Below, piece after piece: positions 36,309 to 45,600 of a stretch of DNA of 64,000 nt. This stretch comes from Streptomyces sp. NBC_01298 (GTDB lineage Bacteria; Actinomycetota; Actinomycetes; Streptomycetales; Streptomycetaceae). The notes beneath the pieces are model-generated. The model did not search any database. It was not told the origin of the DNA and worked only from the letters and a program-made list of their open reading frames with translations. Each line of letters opens with the position of its first letter. The first letter of the stretch is position 1. The stretch is taken from assembly GCF_035978755.1 (NCBI RefSeq), contig NZ_CP108414.1, positions 310,001 through 374,000 of the forward strand. Reading direction: 5' to 3'. The position numbers and the translations under genes were made by a program.

Positions 36309-38324
36309 TCACCAGCGCAGGACGGCCCAGCCCCGGTGCGGCAGTTCGGTGTCCGGCCGCACGGTCCGGCCCTGGCTGCCGGTGTCCGCGCGGCGGGGTT
36401 CGGCGAGGGGGGCCAGGAGGGTCGCCGCGACCACTGCCGCGTCCGGGAGGGCGGGCAGGTCCACCACGGGCCGGGCGGGGTCCTGGCAGCCGTTGGCCAC
36501 GGTCAGGGTGGTGACACCGTCGGCGTGGGAGAGGTGCGGGATAAGGTGGGGGCCGCCGCTGACCAGCGGGAGGCGGGCGTCCTCCCCCTCCAGGAAGCGG
36601 ACCGTGCGGTGCAGCAGAAGCTGCGCGTGGTCGTCGGCCGGCAGCGTGTGGGGCTCGGTCGCGGCGAGTACGGCGACGCGTCCGCCGAGGGCGTTGGTGA
36701 AGGCGGTGCGGCCCGCCCCCCAGGTGCGGCCGTCCGGAGTGCGGACCTCGCTCCACCGCCGCGTCCCGGGTGCTTCCCGGAGCCGGGCCAGGGCGGGTTG
36801 GGTGTTGACGCTGAGGAGCAGCCCCGCCAGGTCCTCGCCCGCCGCGCCGCACAGCCGCTCGGTGGCGTACGGGCCCGGCCCGCCGGTGGCGGCGGGAGCC
36901 TCGCGGTCCACCTGTTCGGCCCCGGTCAGCCCGATGAGGGGGCCGAAGCCGCGCCGGTGCAGGATCACCGCGGCGGTCCCGTCGAGCAGCAGACCGCCGG
37001 CGAGCATGGCCCGTACCGCCGGATCGCCGAAGGCCCAGGCCGACGGGCCGAACAGGGCTCGCACGGGAGCGGGTTCGGCCGTCACGGGTACTCCGTAGCG
37101 CAGCAGGAACTCGGCCGCCGGGCCCGGATCGACCGCCAGCTCGGTCAGGTCGCCGCCGTGTGCCCGTACGTGGGCCGCGGCGTCCTGGGCGAAGGGAAGG
37201 CCGACGCCGAGCGTGCGCTGCCCGCGCGGATGCTGCCGGCTGACGAGGTCCAGCGCGGGGCGGGCCCGGCGCAGGAGTTCCGCGGTCCGGGGGTGGTGGC
37301 CGGGGCGCGCTCCGTGCAGGGGGTAGAGGTTGAGCAGGAGGGCGTCCGCCCCGGAGAGCTGGGCGGCGACCATCTCCGACCAGGTCTGGACATCGGATTT
37401 GGACCAGGCGGTGTGCGGCCAGTTCTCGATCTCGGGTTCGCTGTCCACGAACTCCGGCCGCAGGGAGCGCTGCAGTTCCGGCATCCACACCTGCCGGGCG
37501 AGCTCGCGTCCGGGGGCGTCCGCGTACGGGGCGAAGTGCGGGCGGTGCGCGGCGCCCCCTCCGGGGGCCAGGGCCCCGAAGAGCGCGCTCCAGTCCCGGC
37601 CCTCCACGGAGGCGGCGTCCAGTCCGGAGCTCATCAGCCCGGTGCGGGAGCGGCCGGCCGAGCGCCGGTGCACCTCGCCGGCCACCTGCGCGGCCACCTC
37701 CTGCTGCGCGGTCCGCCACACCCGCTGCCACAGCTCGCGCAGTGGGTGCGGGGGGCCGGGGGCGGTGAGTGCGGCGACCAGTTCGGGGCGCGGGACCGGG
37801 CGTCCGGCGAGGGCGGCCAGCCGTTCCAGCATGAGGGGTTCGAAGCCGCCGCCCCAGTCCAGCGGGGCGTGGTTGTGGAAGCGGAAGTCGTCCTCCAGCC
37901 ACAGCACGCGGAAGCCCAGCTCGGCGAAGCGCCCGTAGTGTCCGGTCAGCCAGGCGCGCCAGCGCGGGCAGGCGAAGGAGGCCTGGGCCGTGGCCACTTG
38001 TCCGGCCGGGGAGACCATCGGGGCGAAGCCGCGGGTGTCGCGGCGGCCCCGGTCGGCGTGTCCGGTGGTCACCCAGGGGTTGAGGCTCACCTCGAGTCCG
38101 GCGCCGAGGAGGACCTCCTGGGCGGTGGCCGCCGCTTCGAACCAGAGGTCCTCGTCGGGTCCGGAGAGGTGGCCGGTGAAGTGCTCCTCGGCCCCGAGGA
38201 GGAGCACCACTTCGGCAACGCCCGCGTCGGTGCAGGTCTTGGCCAGTTCGGCCGCCGTGGCCCTGACGGCGTCCGGGCCTTCGTACGGGTGGATCTGGAA
38301 CCGCAGGTGGTACCGGGCACTCAC
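36309..38324 (-). CDS. Putative cytoplasmic glycoside hydrolase
   Basis: A 671-residue protein with no signal peptide. The N-terminal 350 residues have barrel-like periodicity with 'SLNPWVTTGH', 'VLWLEDDFRFHNH' and 'TGLMSSGLDA', as in GH family TIM barrels where acidic residues end strands ('WLEDDFR' may hold catalytic Asp/Glu). The later part has a Rossmann-like stretch and a small beta domain ('TLTVANGCQDPARPV'). The GTG at 38324 has a GAGGAGG site 8 bases upstream. Lying between GH101 and a ROK regulator, it could process sugars released from glycoproteins. The family assignment is an inference from fold-like features. Confidence 0.55.
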   Translation of the reverse strand: MSARYHLRFQIHPYEGPDAVRATAAELAKTCTDAGVAEVVLLLGAEEHFTGHLSGPDEDLWFEAAATAQEVLLGAGLEVSLNPWVTTGHADRGRRDTRGFAPMVSPAGQVATAQASFACPRWRAWLTGHYGRFAELGFRVLWLEDDFRFHNHAPLDWGGGFEPLMLERLAALAGRPVPRPELVAALTAPGPPHPLRELWQRVWRTAQQEVAAQVAGEVHRRSAGRSRTGLMSSGLDAASVEGRDWSALFGALAPGGGAAHRPHFAPYADAPGRELARQVWMPELQRSLRPEFVDSEPEIENWPHTAWSKSDVQTWSEMVAAQLSGADALLLNLYPLHGARPGHHPRTAELLRRARPALDLVSRQHPRGQRTLGVGLPFAQDAAAHVRAHGGDLTELAVDPGPAAEFLLRYGVPVTAEPAPVRALFGPSAWAFGDPAVRAMLAGGLLLDGTAAVILHRRGFGPLIGLTGAEQVDREAPAATGGPGPYATERLCGAAGEDLAGLLLSVNTQPALARLREAPGTRRWSEVRTPDGRTWGAGRTAFTNALGGRVAVLAATEPHTLPADDHAQLLLHRTVRFLEGEDARLPLVSGGPHLIPHLSHADGVTTLTVANGCQDPARPVVDLPALPDAAVVAATLLAPLAEPRRADTGSQGRTVRPDTELPHRGWAVLRW

Positions 38325-38376
38325 GCCGTCGGCCTCCTCGCCGTCAGCTCGCGGCCGCACTCACTCACCGCCGAGC

Positions 38377-38404
38377 AATTAGTTTGGTTAGGATCTGAAT
38401 TAAT
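38377..38404. promoter_or_regulatory. Probable ROK-regulator operator
   Basis: An AT-rich island in GC-rich DNA: AATTAGTTTGGTTAGG followed by ATCTGAATTAAT. The left half, TTAGTTTGGTTAGG, resembles the half-site of ROK-family sugar repressors (TTAGTTTGTT type), and AATTA/TAATT ends are inverted. It lies between the divergent glycosidase and ROK genes, fitting autoregulation and control of the glycosidase operon. Confidence 0.55.
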
Positions 38405-38542
38405 GAGAGCCGCGTCAACCCCGCGTGCCGCATCCACTCCGGACGCGTGCCGCATCCGCTCCCGAAGGGAAGCCGGGACGGGACGGGCGGGGCCCGGGTC
38501 CACGGGTGGCAGACTCTCGGGGGACGGCAGTGAGGAGTACCG

Positions 38543-39862
38543 GTGAGGACAGATCCGCGAAGCGTGCGGCGCGGCGGCGACGAGGGCGGGCAGGGGGATG
38601 CCGGCATCGGCCCCGTCGTGATCAACGGCCCGGCCAGGCCCGCCGGCCGGGCCTCCATCCGCCGCGCCAATCTCGGTCTCGTGCTGCGCCTCCTGCGCGA
38701 CACCGGACCGCGTTCCCGGGCCCGGATCGCCGATGACGCGGGGCTGCCGCGGCCCACGGTCACCGGGCTGGTCACCGAGCTCATCGAACTCGGCCTGGTC
38801 CGCGAGGGGGACGCCGAGCGGGACGGCTCGGTCGGGCGCCCCGGCCAGAGCGTCCGGATCGACGGCCGCGCGCTGTGCGGGATCGGCCTGGAGATCAACG
38901 TCGACTACCTGGCCGCCGTGGCCCTGACCCTGGGCGGGGACACCGTCTTCGAGCGGCGGGTCGCCCTGGACGTCCGCGGCGCCGGGCCCGAGGCCGTCCT
39001 GGACTGCGCCGCCGGGCTGGTCCGCGAAGCCCTCGCCACCCTCGACGCGGCCGCGATCGCCACGGCCGGGGTCACCGTCGCCGCTCCCGGAGTCGTGGAC
39101 ATCGCGTCGGGCACCGTCGTCTACGCCGCGAACATCGGCTGGCGCGACATCGCCGCGGTCAGCGGGATCCGCGCCCGCCTGGGGCGCGGGGCGCCCCCGC
39201 TGCGCCTGGAGAACGACGCCAAACTCGGTGCCGTGGCCGAGTACTTGGAGGCCTCCGCGGCCGGCATCCACGACCTCATCTACGTCACCGGCGAGACGGG
39301 CGTGGGCGGCGGGATCATCAGCGGCGGCCGGCTCCACCGCGGCGCCGCCGGGTTCGCGGGGGAGATCGGCCACATGCCGCTCGACCCGGGCGGGGCGCTC
39401 TGCGCCTGCGGGCGCCGGGGCTGCTGGGAGACCATGGTCGGGCTCACGGCCCTGTTGCGGCACGCCGCCGCCCCGGAGGATCCCGTCCACGACCCCTCCC
39501 TCGACCTCGAGGCCCGGCTGACGGACCTCCAGGCGCGGGCGGCCGCCGGGGACTCCCGCACGCTGGAGGCCCTGGACCGGATCGCCGACGGCCTGGGCCT
39601 CGGGCTGGCGCTGCTGGCGGACGTCCTGAATCCGCGCGCCGTGGTGCTCGGCGGCTACTTCACCTACTTCGGCGACCGGCTGGGCCCACGGGTGGAGCGG
39701 CTGATGGCCGAGCGGGTCATGGCACCGGACACGGGCGGCTGCCGCCTGCTGCTCTCCACCCTGGGCTTCACCGCGCCGGCCCGCGGCGGGGCGCTGCTCG
39801 CCCTCGACCCGGTGTACGAGGACCCGGCCCGGACGGTGGCGGCGGCGGCGACGGGGGCCTGA
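38543..39862 (+). CDS. ROK-family transcriptional regulator
   Basis: A 439-residue sugar-responsive repressor. An N-terminal winged helix (about residues 37-95: 'RRANLGLVLRLLRDTGPRSR', 'PTVTGLVTELIELGLV') precedes a ROK sugar-kinase-like domain with 'AAPGVVDIASGTVVYAANIG', 'LENDAKLGAVAEYL', 'TGVGGGIISGGRLHRGAAGF' and the zinc motif 'CACGRRGCWE'. GTG at 38543 has a GAGGAG site. It is divergent from the glycosidase/GH101 genes, with an AT-rich operator candidate in the gap; a hexosamine or galactose-type ligand is plausible. Confidence 0.93.
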   Translation: MRTDPRSVRRGGDEGGQGDAGIGPVVINGPARPAGRASIRRANLGLVLRLLRDTGPRSRARIADDAGLPRPTVTGLVTELIELGLVREGDAERDGSVGRPGQSVRIDGRALCGIGLEINVDYLAAVALTLGGDTVFERRVALDVRGAGPEAVLDCAAGLVREALATLDAAAIATAGVTVAAPGVVDIASGTVVYAANIGWRDIAAVSGIRARLGRGAPPLRLENDAKLGAVAEYLEASAAGIHDLIYVTGETGVGGGIISGGRLHRGAAGFAGEIGHMPLDPGGALCACGRRGCWETMVGLTALLRHAAAPEDPVHDPSLDLEARLTDLQARAAAGDSRTLEALDRIADGLGLGLALLADVLNPRAVVLGGYFTYFGDRLGPRVERLMAERVMAPDTGGCRLLLSTLGFTAPARGGALLALDPVYEDPARTVAAAATGA

Positions 39863-39871
39863 GGGCCCGGG

Positions 39872-39898
39872 ACCCCGACCCCGTGCGGCGGGGCCGGG
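39872..39898. terminator. Terminator between ROK and the hypothetical gene
   Basis: CCCCGACCCCG and CGGGGCCGGGG form a long stem with one mismatch and a short loop, 10 bases after the ROK stop. The next gene is convergent, so it can serve both. Confidence 0.7.
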
Positions 39899-40002
39899 GT
39901 TCCGCCGCCCGGGCAGCCGCCACGGGCCGCCTCTGGCTTCCGCGACCCGTCCGCGCCTCTGCCTCCCGACCGCGCCTCCGCCCCCTGCGTCCCGCCCGCG
40001 CC

Positions 40003-40608
40003 TCAGACCCCTGACGCCCCTGAGGCCCCTCCGGTCCAGAACGGCCGGGCAAGGAGGGCCGCGGCGCGCACCGCGGCCCCGTCCAGGACCAGCGCGGCAT
40101 CCCGCAGTCCGCGTTCCGGCCAGGCGCACGCCACCGTGAGCGGGCCCGGCGGCGGCAGCGGCCAGGTCCACAGCGTCATGCGCACGTCCCCGCCGCCGTC
40201 CGGGCCGCCCCAGGAGCCCTCGTACCCGCTGACGACCATCACGGGTCCGCGCCCGTCCCGCAGCCCGGTCTCGTCGTCCTGCTCCACGACACCGCCGTCA
40301 CCGAGCCGGAGGCGGAAAGCCGGCCAGGCGGGCCCGGTGGAATCCGCGGGGCCGTACGCCGGCCCGCCGGGAAACGGGGCGAGGCCGGGAGCCGAGGACG
40401 GGTCAGGAGGCGAGGAGGCACCGCGCGCGTGGGCCTCCACCTCGATCTCCAGCCCTGCCGGGTAGGCGAGTACGTGCCGGGCCACCACCACGACCCCGTC
40501 CGTCCGGGCGATCACCACCGGTCCCGCGACGTGTCCACCGACCATCCGCGGCGGCGCGTGCCACTCGGGCGGGTCGTACGCACTTTCCCTGTCCGGTTCC
40601 TCAAGCAC
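40003..40608 (-). CDS. Hypothetical protein
   Basis: A protein of about 201 residues with no signal peptide, membrane segment or recognised domain. It opens 'LEEPDRESAYDPPEWHAPPR', has a long Pro/Gly-rich middle, and shows beta-rich segments ('GPVVIARTDGVVVVARHVLAYP') and a Trp-rich part ('MTLWTWPLPPPGPLTVACAW'). The GTG at 40608 is preceded not by a ribosome site but by a TACGCT hexamer 9 bases away, nearly identical to the one before the AraC gene, so a leaderless transcript is likely. Function is unknown. Confidence 0.6.
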   Translation of the reverse strand: MLEEPDRESAYDPPEWHAPPRMVGGHVAGPVVIARTDGVVVVARHVLAYPAGLEIEVEAHARGASSPPDPSSAPGLAPFPGGPAYGPADSTGPAWPAFRLRLGDGGVVEQDDETGLRDGRGPVMVVSGYEGSWGGPDGGGDVRMTLWTWPLPPPGPLTVACAWPERGLRDAALVLDGAAVRAAALLARPFWTGGASGASGV

Positions 40609-40764
40609 GGGCAGAGCGTAGCTGGTTGGGGCCGGGGCGGGTATGGCCGGAGGAGAGGGAAACCGCGCGGCGGCCGGGCCACGCAAGTCTTCGGTGTCTG
40701 TTCACTCCCCCGTGACCTGCATCTTCCCGGCGGTAGGCGGCACTGCCGATGGAATGACCGAAGC

Positions 40765-40780
40765 AAAGGTCTAGACCGCT
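40765..40780. promoter_or_regulatory. dre-like (DasR) site 1
   Basis: AAAGGTCTAGACCGCT with the perfect palindromic core GGTCTAGACC. The consensus of the DasR-responsive element in Streptomyces is close to ACTGGTCTAGACCACT. It lies 131 bases before the GT2 start. Confidence 0.6.
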
Positions 40781-40831
40781 GGAGATGCGCCAATCCCGTG
40801 GCCGATTAACCGTGTTGGCCGTGCGGAAACA

Positions 40832-40847
40832 ATTGGTCTATACCTCT
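40832..40847. promoter_or_regulatory. dre-like (DasR) site 2
   Basis: ATTGGTCTATACCTCT matches the dre consensus in the half-sites GGTC and ACC with the CTATAC centre. It is 67 bases from site 1 and 64 bases before the GT2 start, a position from which a GntR-type repressor could block the promoter. A TATGGT hexamer follows at 40853-40858. Confidence 0.65.
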
Positions 40848-40910
40848 GGCGCTATGGTGGCCATGGTCAGGCCATCCGAAACGGGCGCATAGACAGCCGT
40901 GGGGGGCTTT

Positions 40911-42668
40911 ATGAGCTTTCATCATCTTCCGCAACCACCTTCCGACGAGGAGCTCTACTGGTACTTCGGCCCGCAACGACGCTGGGTCCTCATCAGCACG
41001 AGCCTCGCCTTCGTCTTCACCGCGGCGACCATGTTCACCTTCGCGCTGCGCACTCCGGCCCTGTGGGCCTTCCTCGCCGTCCTCGGGCTCAACCTCGTCG
41101 CCCTCGTCCTCTCCTCGGTGAACAGCCTGCGGCAGCGCAGGCTGACCCGGCCCTCGCACGAGGTGCTCGTGCGCGCCTGGCAGCCCGCCCGACTGCCCGG
41201 CGTGGACCTGTACCTGCCGACCTGCGGCGAGCCCCTCCCCGTTCTGGACAACGCCTACCGCGCCGTGGCATCGGTCGACTGGCCCGGCGCGCTGACCACA
41301 TGGGTCCTGGACGACGCCGACCGGCCCGAAGTCGCCGCGCTGGCGGCCTCGTACGGGTACGAGTACGTCGTACGGCCCGACCGGGGACATCTGAAGAAGG
41401 CCGGGAACCTCAATCACGCGCTGACCCTGAGCAGCGCCGAGTTCATCGCCATCCTCGACGCCGACTTCGCACCCCGGCCGGACTTCCTGCGTCATCTCGT
41501 GCCCTATCTGGCCGACCCGGCCGTCGGGATCGTGCAGAGCCCGCAGTGCTTCGACACCGACGGGTCCATGGGCTGGATCCAGCGCGCCGCGGGCTCCGCC
41601 CAGGAGTGGTTCTTCCGCTGGATCCAGCCGTCCCGGGACGCGAGCGACGCCGCCATCTGCTGCGGCAGCAACGCCGTCTACCGGCGCGCCGCCATCGACC
41701 TGGCCGGCGGCTTCGCCCGCCTCGACCACAGTGAGGACCTGTACACCGGCCTCGCCCTGCACGCCCGGGGGTTCCGCACCCTGTACGTGCCGGTGCTGGT
41801 CGCCAAGGGCACCTCCCCCGATGAGGTCACCTCCTTCGTCAACCAGCAGTACCGGTGGGCGATGGGCAACCTCCACCTCCTCACCTCGCCCGTCCTGCGG
41901 AAGATGGGCGCGCCCTGGCGGATGCGCCTGTGCTTCTACGAGGGAGTCGTCGGCTACCTGGCCGCCGCCGTGAACACCTTCGCGGCGCCGCTGCCGCCCC
42001 TGGTGATGATGTTCTGGTACCCCGACGACATCCGGCCCTGGCACGTCCTGCCGCTCCTCGCCCCGCTGTGGCTCTGGCACGTGCTGCTGCCGCGGATCAG
42101 CAGGACCCGCTGGCGGGTGGAGGTCATCCGGGCGAACGTCCTGACGAGCGTCGCCGCCACCACCGCCTTCCTGCACACCCTGCGCGGCCGCAGCGCCGAC
42201 TGGGTGCCCACCGGCACCCGGGGCCCCGCCCGCTCCGGCGGGATGGCCCGCCGGGTGGTGGGCGTCTCGCTGCTCTGGCTGGTCCTCTCCAACGGGGCTG
42301 CCGGGGCGGGCCTGGCGCTGGCCGTGGCCCGCAACGGCTGGGAGCCCAACTGGGGTCTGCTCCTCTACTTCCTGGTGCAGTGCCAGATCAACGGCCCGCT
42401 GGTCCGGGACCTGATCTCCGAGCTGCGGCCGGCGGCGGCCGCCGGGAAGTCCACCGGGGCCGCCCTCTCCGGGGACACCGCCGCCGGGCCCGGACCGGAG
42501 CCGCGCGGCGGCCGTCGCCGCAGCCTCGTACGGGCCTTCGGCGGCCACTCCCCCAGCGGCGTGCTGCCGCGCCGCTGGCCCGAGACCCTCGCCGCCTCGG
42601 CGGTGCTCCTGCTCACCGGCCTGCTGGCATCCGGGTGGGTCAACCCCATGCTTCCCTGGCTGAGTTGA
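40911..42668 (+). CDS. Cellulose synthase-like family 2 glycosyltransferase
   Basis: A 585-residue membrane glycosyltransferase. Two N-terminal membrane segments (about 24-47, 50-70) precede the GT-A domain, which begins with the cellulose-synthase hallmark 'YLPTCGEPL'. Catalytic motifs are Asp134-Asp135, Asp183-x-Asp185 ('ILDADFAP'), 'HSEDLYTG' for the base (Ser-Glu-Asp in place of Thr-Glu-Asp) and 'QQYRWAMG' (312-319) for the chain-holding QxxRW. Several more membrane segments follow and would form the export channel. It should polymerise a beta-linked glucan from a UDP-sugar and push it out. There is no PilZ domain. It starts an apparent operon with the trifunctional protein 17 bases downstream. 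Confidence 0.9.
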   Translation: MSFHHLPQPPSDEELYWYFGPQRRWVLISTSLAFVFTAATMFTFALRTPALWAFLAVLGLNLVALVLSSVNSLRQRRLTRPSHEVLVRAWQPARLPGVDLYLPTCGEPLPVLDNAYRAVASVDWPGALTTWVLDDADRPEVAALAASYGYEYVVRPDRGHLKKAGNLNHALTLSSAEFIAILDADFAPRPDFLRHLVPYLADPAVGIVQSPQCFDTDGSMGWIQRAAGSAQEWFFRWIQPSRDASDAAICCGSNAVYRRAAIDLAGGFARLDHSEDLYTGLALHARGFRTLYVPVLVAKGTSPDEVTSFVNQQYRWAMGNLHLLTSPVLRKMGAPWRMRLCFYEGVVGYLAAAVNTFAAPLPPLVMMFWYPDDIRPWHVLPLLAPLWLWHVLLPRISRTRWRVEVIRANVLTSVAATTAFLHTLRGRSADWVPTGTRGPARSGGMARRVVGVSLLWLVLSNGAAGAGLALAVARNGWEPNWGLLLYFLVQCQINGPLVRDLISELRPAAAAGKSTGAALSGDTAAGPGPEPRGGRRRSLVRAFGGHSPSGVLPRRWPETLAASAVLLLTGLLASGWVNPMLPWLS

Positions 42669-42685
42669 AAGGCTCCACGACCACC

Positions 42686-45600
42686 ATGCACTCCCCCGTC
42701 CCCTCCTCCCTTCCCGTCCCCGCACCGCCCCCCGAAGCCCCTGGAGCCCCAGGAGCCCCTGCGCCGTCCGCGCCGTCCGCCCCGCCGGCGAGCTCCGCGG
42801 GCGAGTCCGGGCCCAGTCCGCACCGGTCCGCGTTCCGGCCCGACATCGAGGGGCTGCGCGCCGTCGCCGTCCTCGCGGTCCTCGCCTTCCACGCCGGGGT
42901 GCCGGGGCTCGCGGGCGGATTCGTCGGCGTGGACGTCTTCTTCGTCGTGTCCGGCTACCTCATCACCGGCCTGCTCGTCCGCGAGGCGATCACCACCGGC
43001 CGGATCCGGCTCCTGGACTTCTTCTCCCGGCGGGCCCGCCGGCTCCTGCCCTCCGCCGCCGTCGTCCTCGGCGCGGTGGCGCTGGCCGGCGCCTGGCTGA
43101 CCGTGCCCCTGCGCCGCGCCGACCTGGAGCACGACGTGGTCGCGGCGGCGCTCTCCGTCGCCAACTGGCGGTTCGTCGCCCAGCGGACCGACTACCTCGC
43201 CGCCGGGCACGAGCAGAGCCCGCTGCTGCACTTCTGGTCCCTCGCCGTCGAGGAGCAGTTCTACCTCCTCTGGGCGCCGCTGCTCGCCCTGATCGTGCTC
43301 GCCGCGGCCCGTGCCGTACGCCGCGGCCGCGCCGTGCGTGCCACCGTGGCACTGGCCGCCGTACCGCTGGTGCTGGCTTCGTTCGCGCTGTCGCTGCGCT
43401 GGACGGACCACTCACCTTCGCTCGCGTACCTCGCCACGCCCTCGCGGGTCTGGCAGTTCGGGGTCGGCGCGCTGGTGGCCCTGCTGCCCTGGCACCTCCT
43501 GCGCGGCCCGCGCCCGCTGCGGCTGCTGTGCGGCTGGGCCGGGGGCACGGCGATCGTCTGGAGCGCACTCGCCTACGACGCGTCCACGCCCTATCCCGGC
43601 TACCCGGCCCTGGTACCGACCCTGGGGGCCGCTGCCGTGATCCTCGCCGCGATACCCGGCCGGGGCGAACGCAGCGCGCCCGGCCACTACGGGATCGGCC
43701 GGCTCCTCGCGGGGCGGGCGCCCCGGGCGGTGGGGCGGCTCTCCTACACCCTGTACCTGTGGCACTGGCCGGTGCTCGTCCTCGCCGAGGCCCGCTTCGG
43801 CCCCCAGGACTGGCCGGTGAAGGCCGCCCTCACCCTGGCCGCCGCACTGCCCGCCTACGCCACCATGCGCTGGGTCGAGCAGCCGCTGCGCCGCAGCCGT
43901 ACCGTCTCCGAACTCCCGCGCCGGGGGCTGTCGGTGGGCATCACGGCCGTGGTCCTGCCGTTGGTCCTCGCGCTCGTGGTGGGGACGACCACGCTGAACC
44001 TGCTGGGCCCGGCGACGCCCGTCCAGTCGGCCGGACTGCCCCCGGGCGCCGTCTCCGGCCCGCACCTGCTCGCCCGTACGGGCTCCGCGCCGCTGGAGGC
44101 GGGCCCGGTCGTGCCCGCCCCCGCGCAGGCGCGGGCCGACTTCCCCCCGGACGGCGCCTGCGAGGTGGCACCGGCCGTGACCCGCAGCCCGGACTGCCTG
44201 TTCGGCGCGGTGGACAGCCCGGACCGGATCGTGCTGCTCGGCGATTCGCACGCCGGCCAGTGGTTCTCCGCGATGCTCGCCATGGCCTCCCAACGCGGCT
44301 GGGCGCTACAGGAGTTGGTGAAACAGGGCTGCCCGCTGCCGCAGCTCGCGGTGGACAGCCCCCAGCTCGGCCGCGCCTATCGGGAGTGCGACACCTGGCG
44401 GGCCGACGCCCTGGAGCGGCTGCGGCGGCAGCCGAAGCCGCGGCTCATCGTGATCTCCTCGCTCAACCGCTACACCGACGATTCCGGACTGCTCGCCGAG
44501 GCCTGGGAGAAGACCCTCGAACCCCTGCGGGCCATCGGTGCGCCGATCGTCTACGTCGAAGACACGCCCGTGCCCGGTACGGACGTCCCCGCGTGCGTGT
44601 CCGGCAGCCCCGAGGACCCCGCCGCCTGCGCGTTCAGCCGTACGGACGCCCGGCAGCCCGACCCGCTGGCCCGGCGGATCGCCGCCGGCTCCCTGCCCGG
44701 CGTACGGGCCGTGAGCGTGAACCCGGTGCTGTGCCCGGGTGACGGGCCGACCTGCCCGGCCGTGCTGGACCGCATCATGCTCTACCGGGACGACGCGCAC
44801 CTGACTAACGCGGCGGTCGTCGTGCTGACCCCCCGGCTCGAGCGGCTGCTCACGGACTCGGGGGCACTGCCCGCCGTGGGCGCGTCCGCCACCGCACCCG
44901 GACAGGCCCGGCCGACGGGGCCTACGGGGCCGACGGGGTGGACCGAGGTCTTCCGGGAGGAGTTCGACGGCCCCGCGGGCAGCCCGCCGTCCTCCGCGAA
45001 CTGGCTGCACGACACCGGCACGTGCTACCCGGGCTGCCCCGCGGCCCAGTGGGGCACGGGTGAGATCGAGACGATGACCGACTCCACCGACAACGTCCGC
45101 CTCGACGGCAAGGGCGCGCTGGAGATCGTCCCCACCCGCACGGACGGCGCGTGGAAGTCGGGCCGCATCGAGACCCGGCGCTCCGATTTCGCGCCCCCGG
45201 CCGGCGGGACCCTGCGGATCGAGGCCGCGATCGCCCTGCCCGGGGTGACCGGCGCCGGGGCGGCGGGCTACTGGCCGGCGTTCTGGACGCTCGGGGCGCC
45301 GCTGCGCGACGGGTACACGGGCTGGCCGGGCGTCGGTGAGCTCGACATCATGGAATCGGTCAACGGCCGGGACAGCGTCTTCGCCACCATGCACTGCGGA
45401 ACCCTGGAAGGCGGCCCGTGCCGCGAACCGGCGGGCCTGAGCTCGGGCCCGCGGCCGTGCGGGGACTGCCGTACGGGCTTCCACACGTACGCCGTCGAGG
45501 TTGACCTCTCCCCGGGCGCCGAGGAGGTGCGCTGGTACCTGGACGGTCGCGTGCACCACCGGGTGGCCGCCTCGGAGATGGACCCGGGCACCTGGAAGCG

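Noticed and set aside
34123..37902. A 1259-codon minus-strand frame across GH101 and the glycosidase gene.
   Set aside because: It is an Arg/Pro/His-rich shadow of the two real genes in another frame, with no domains.
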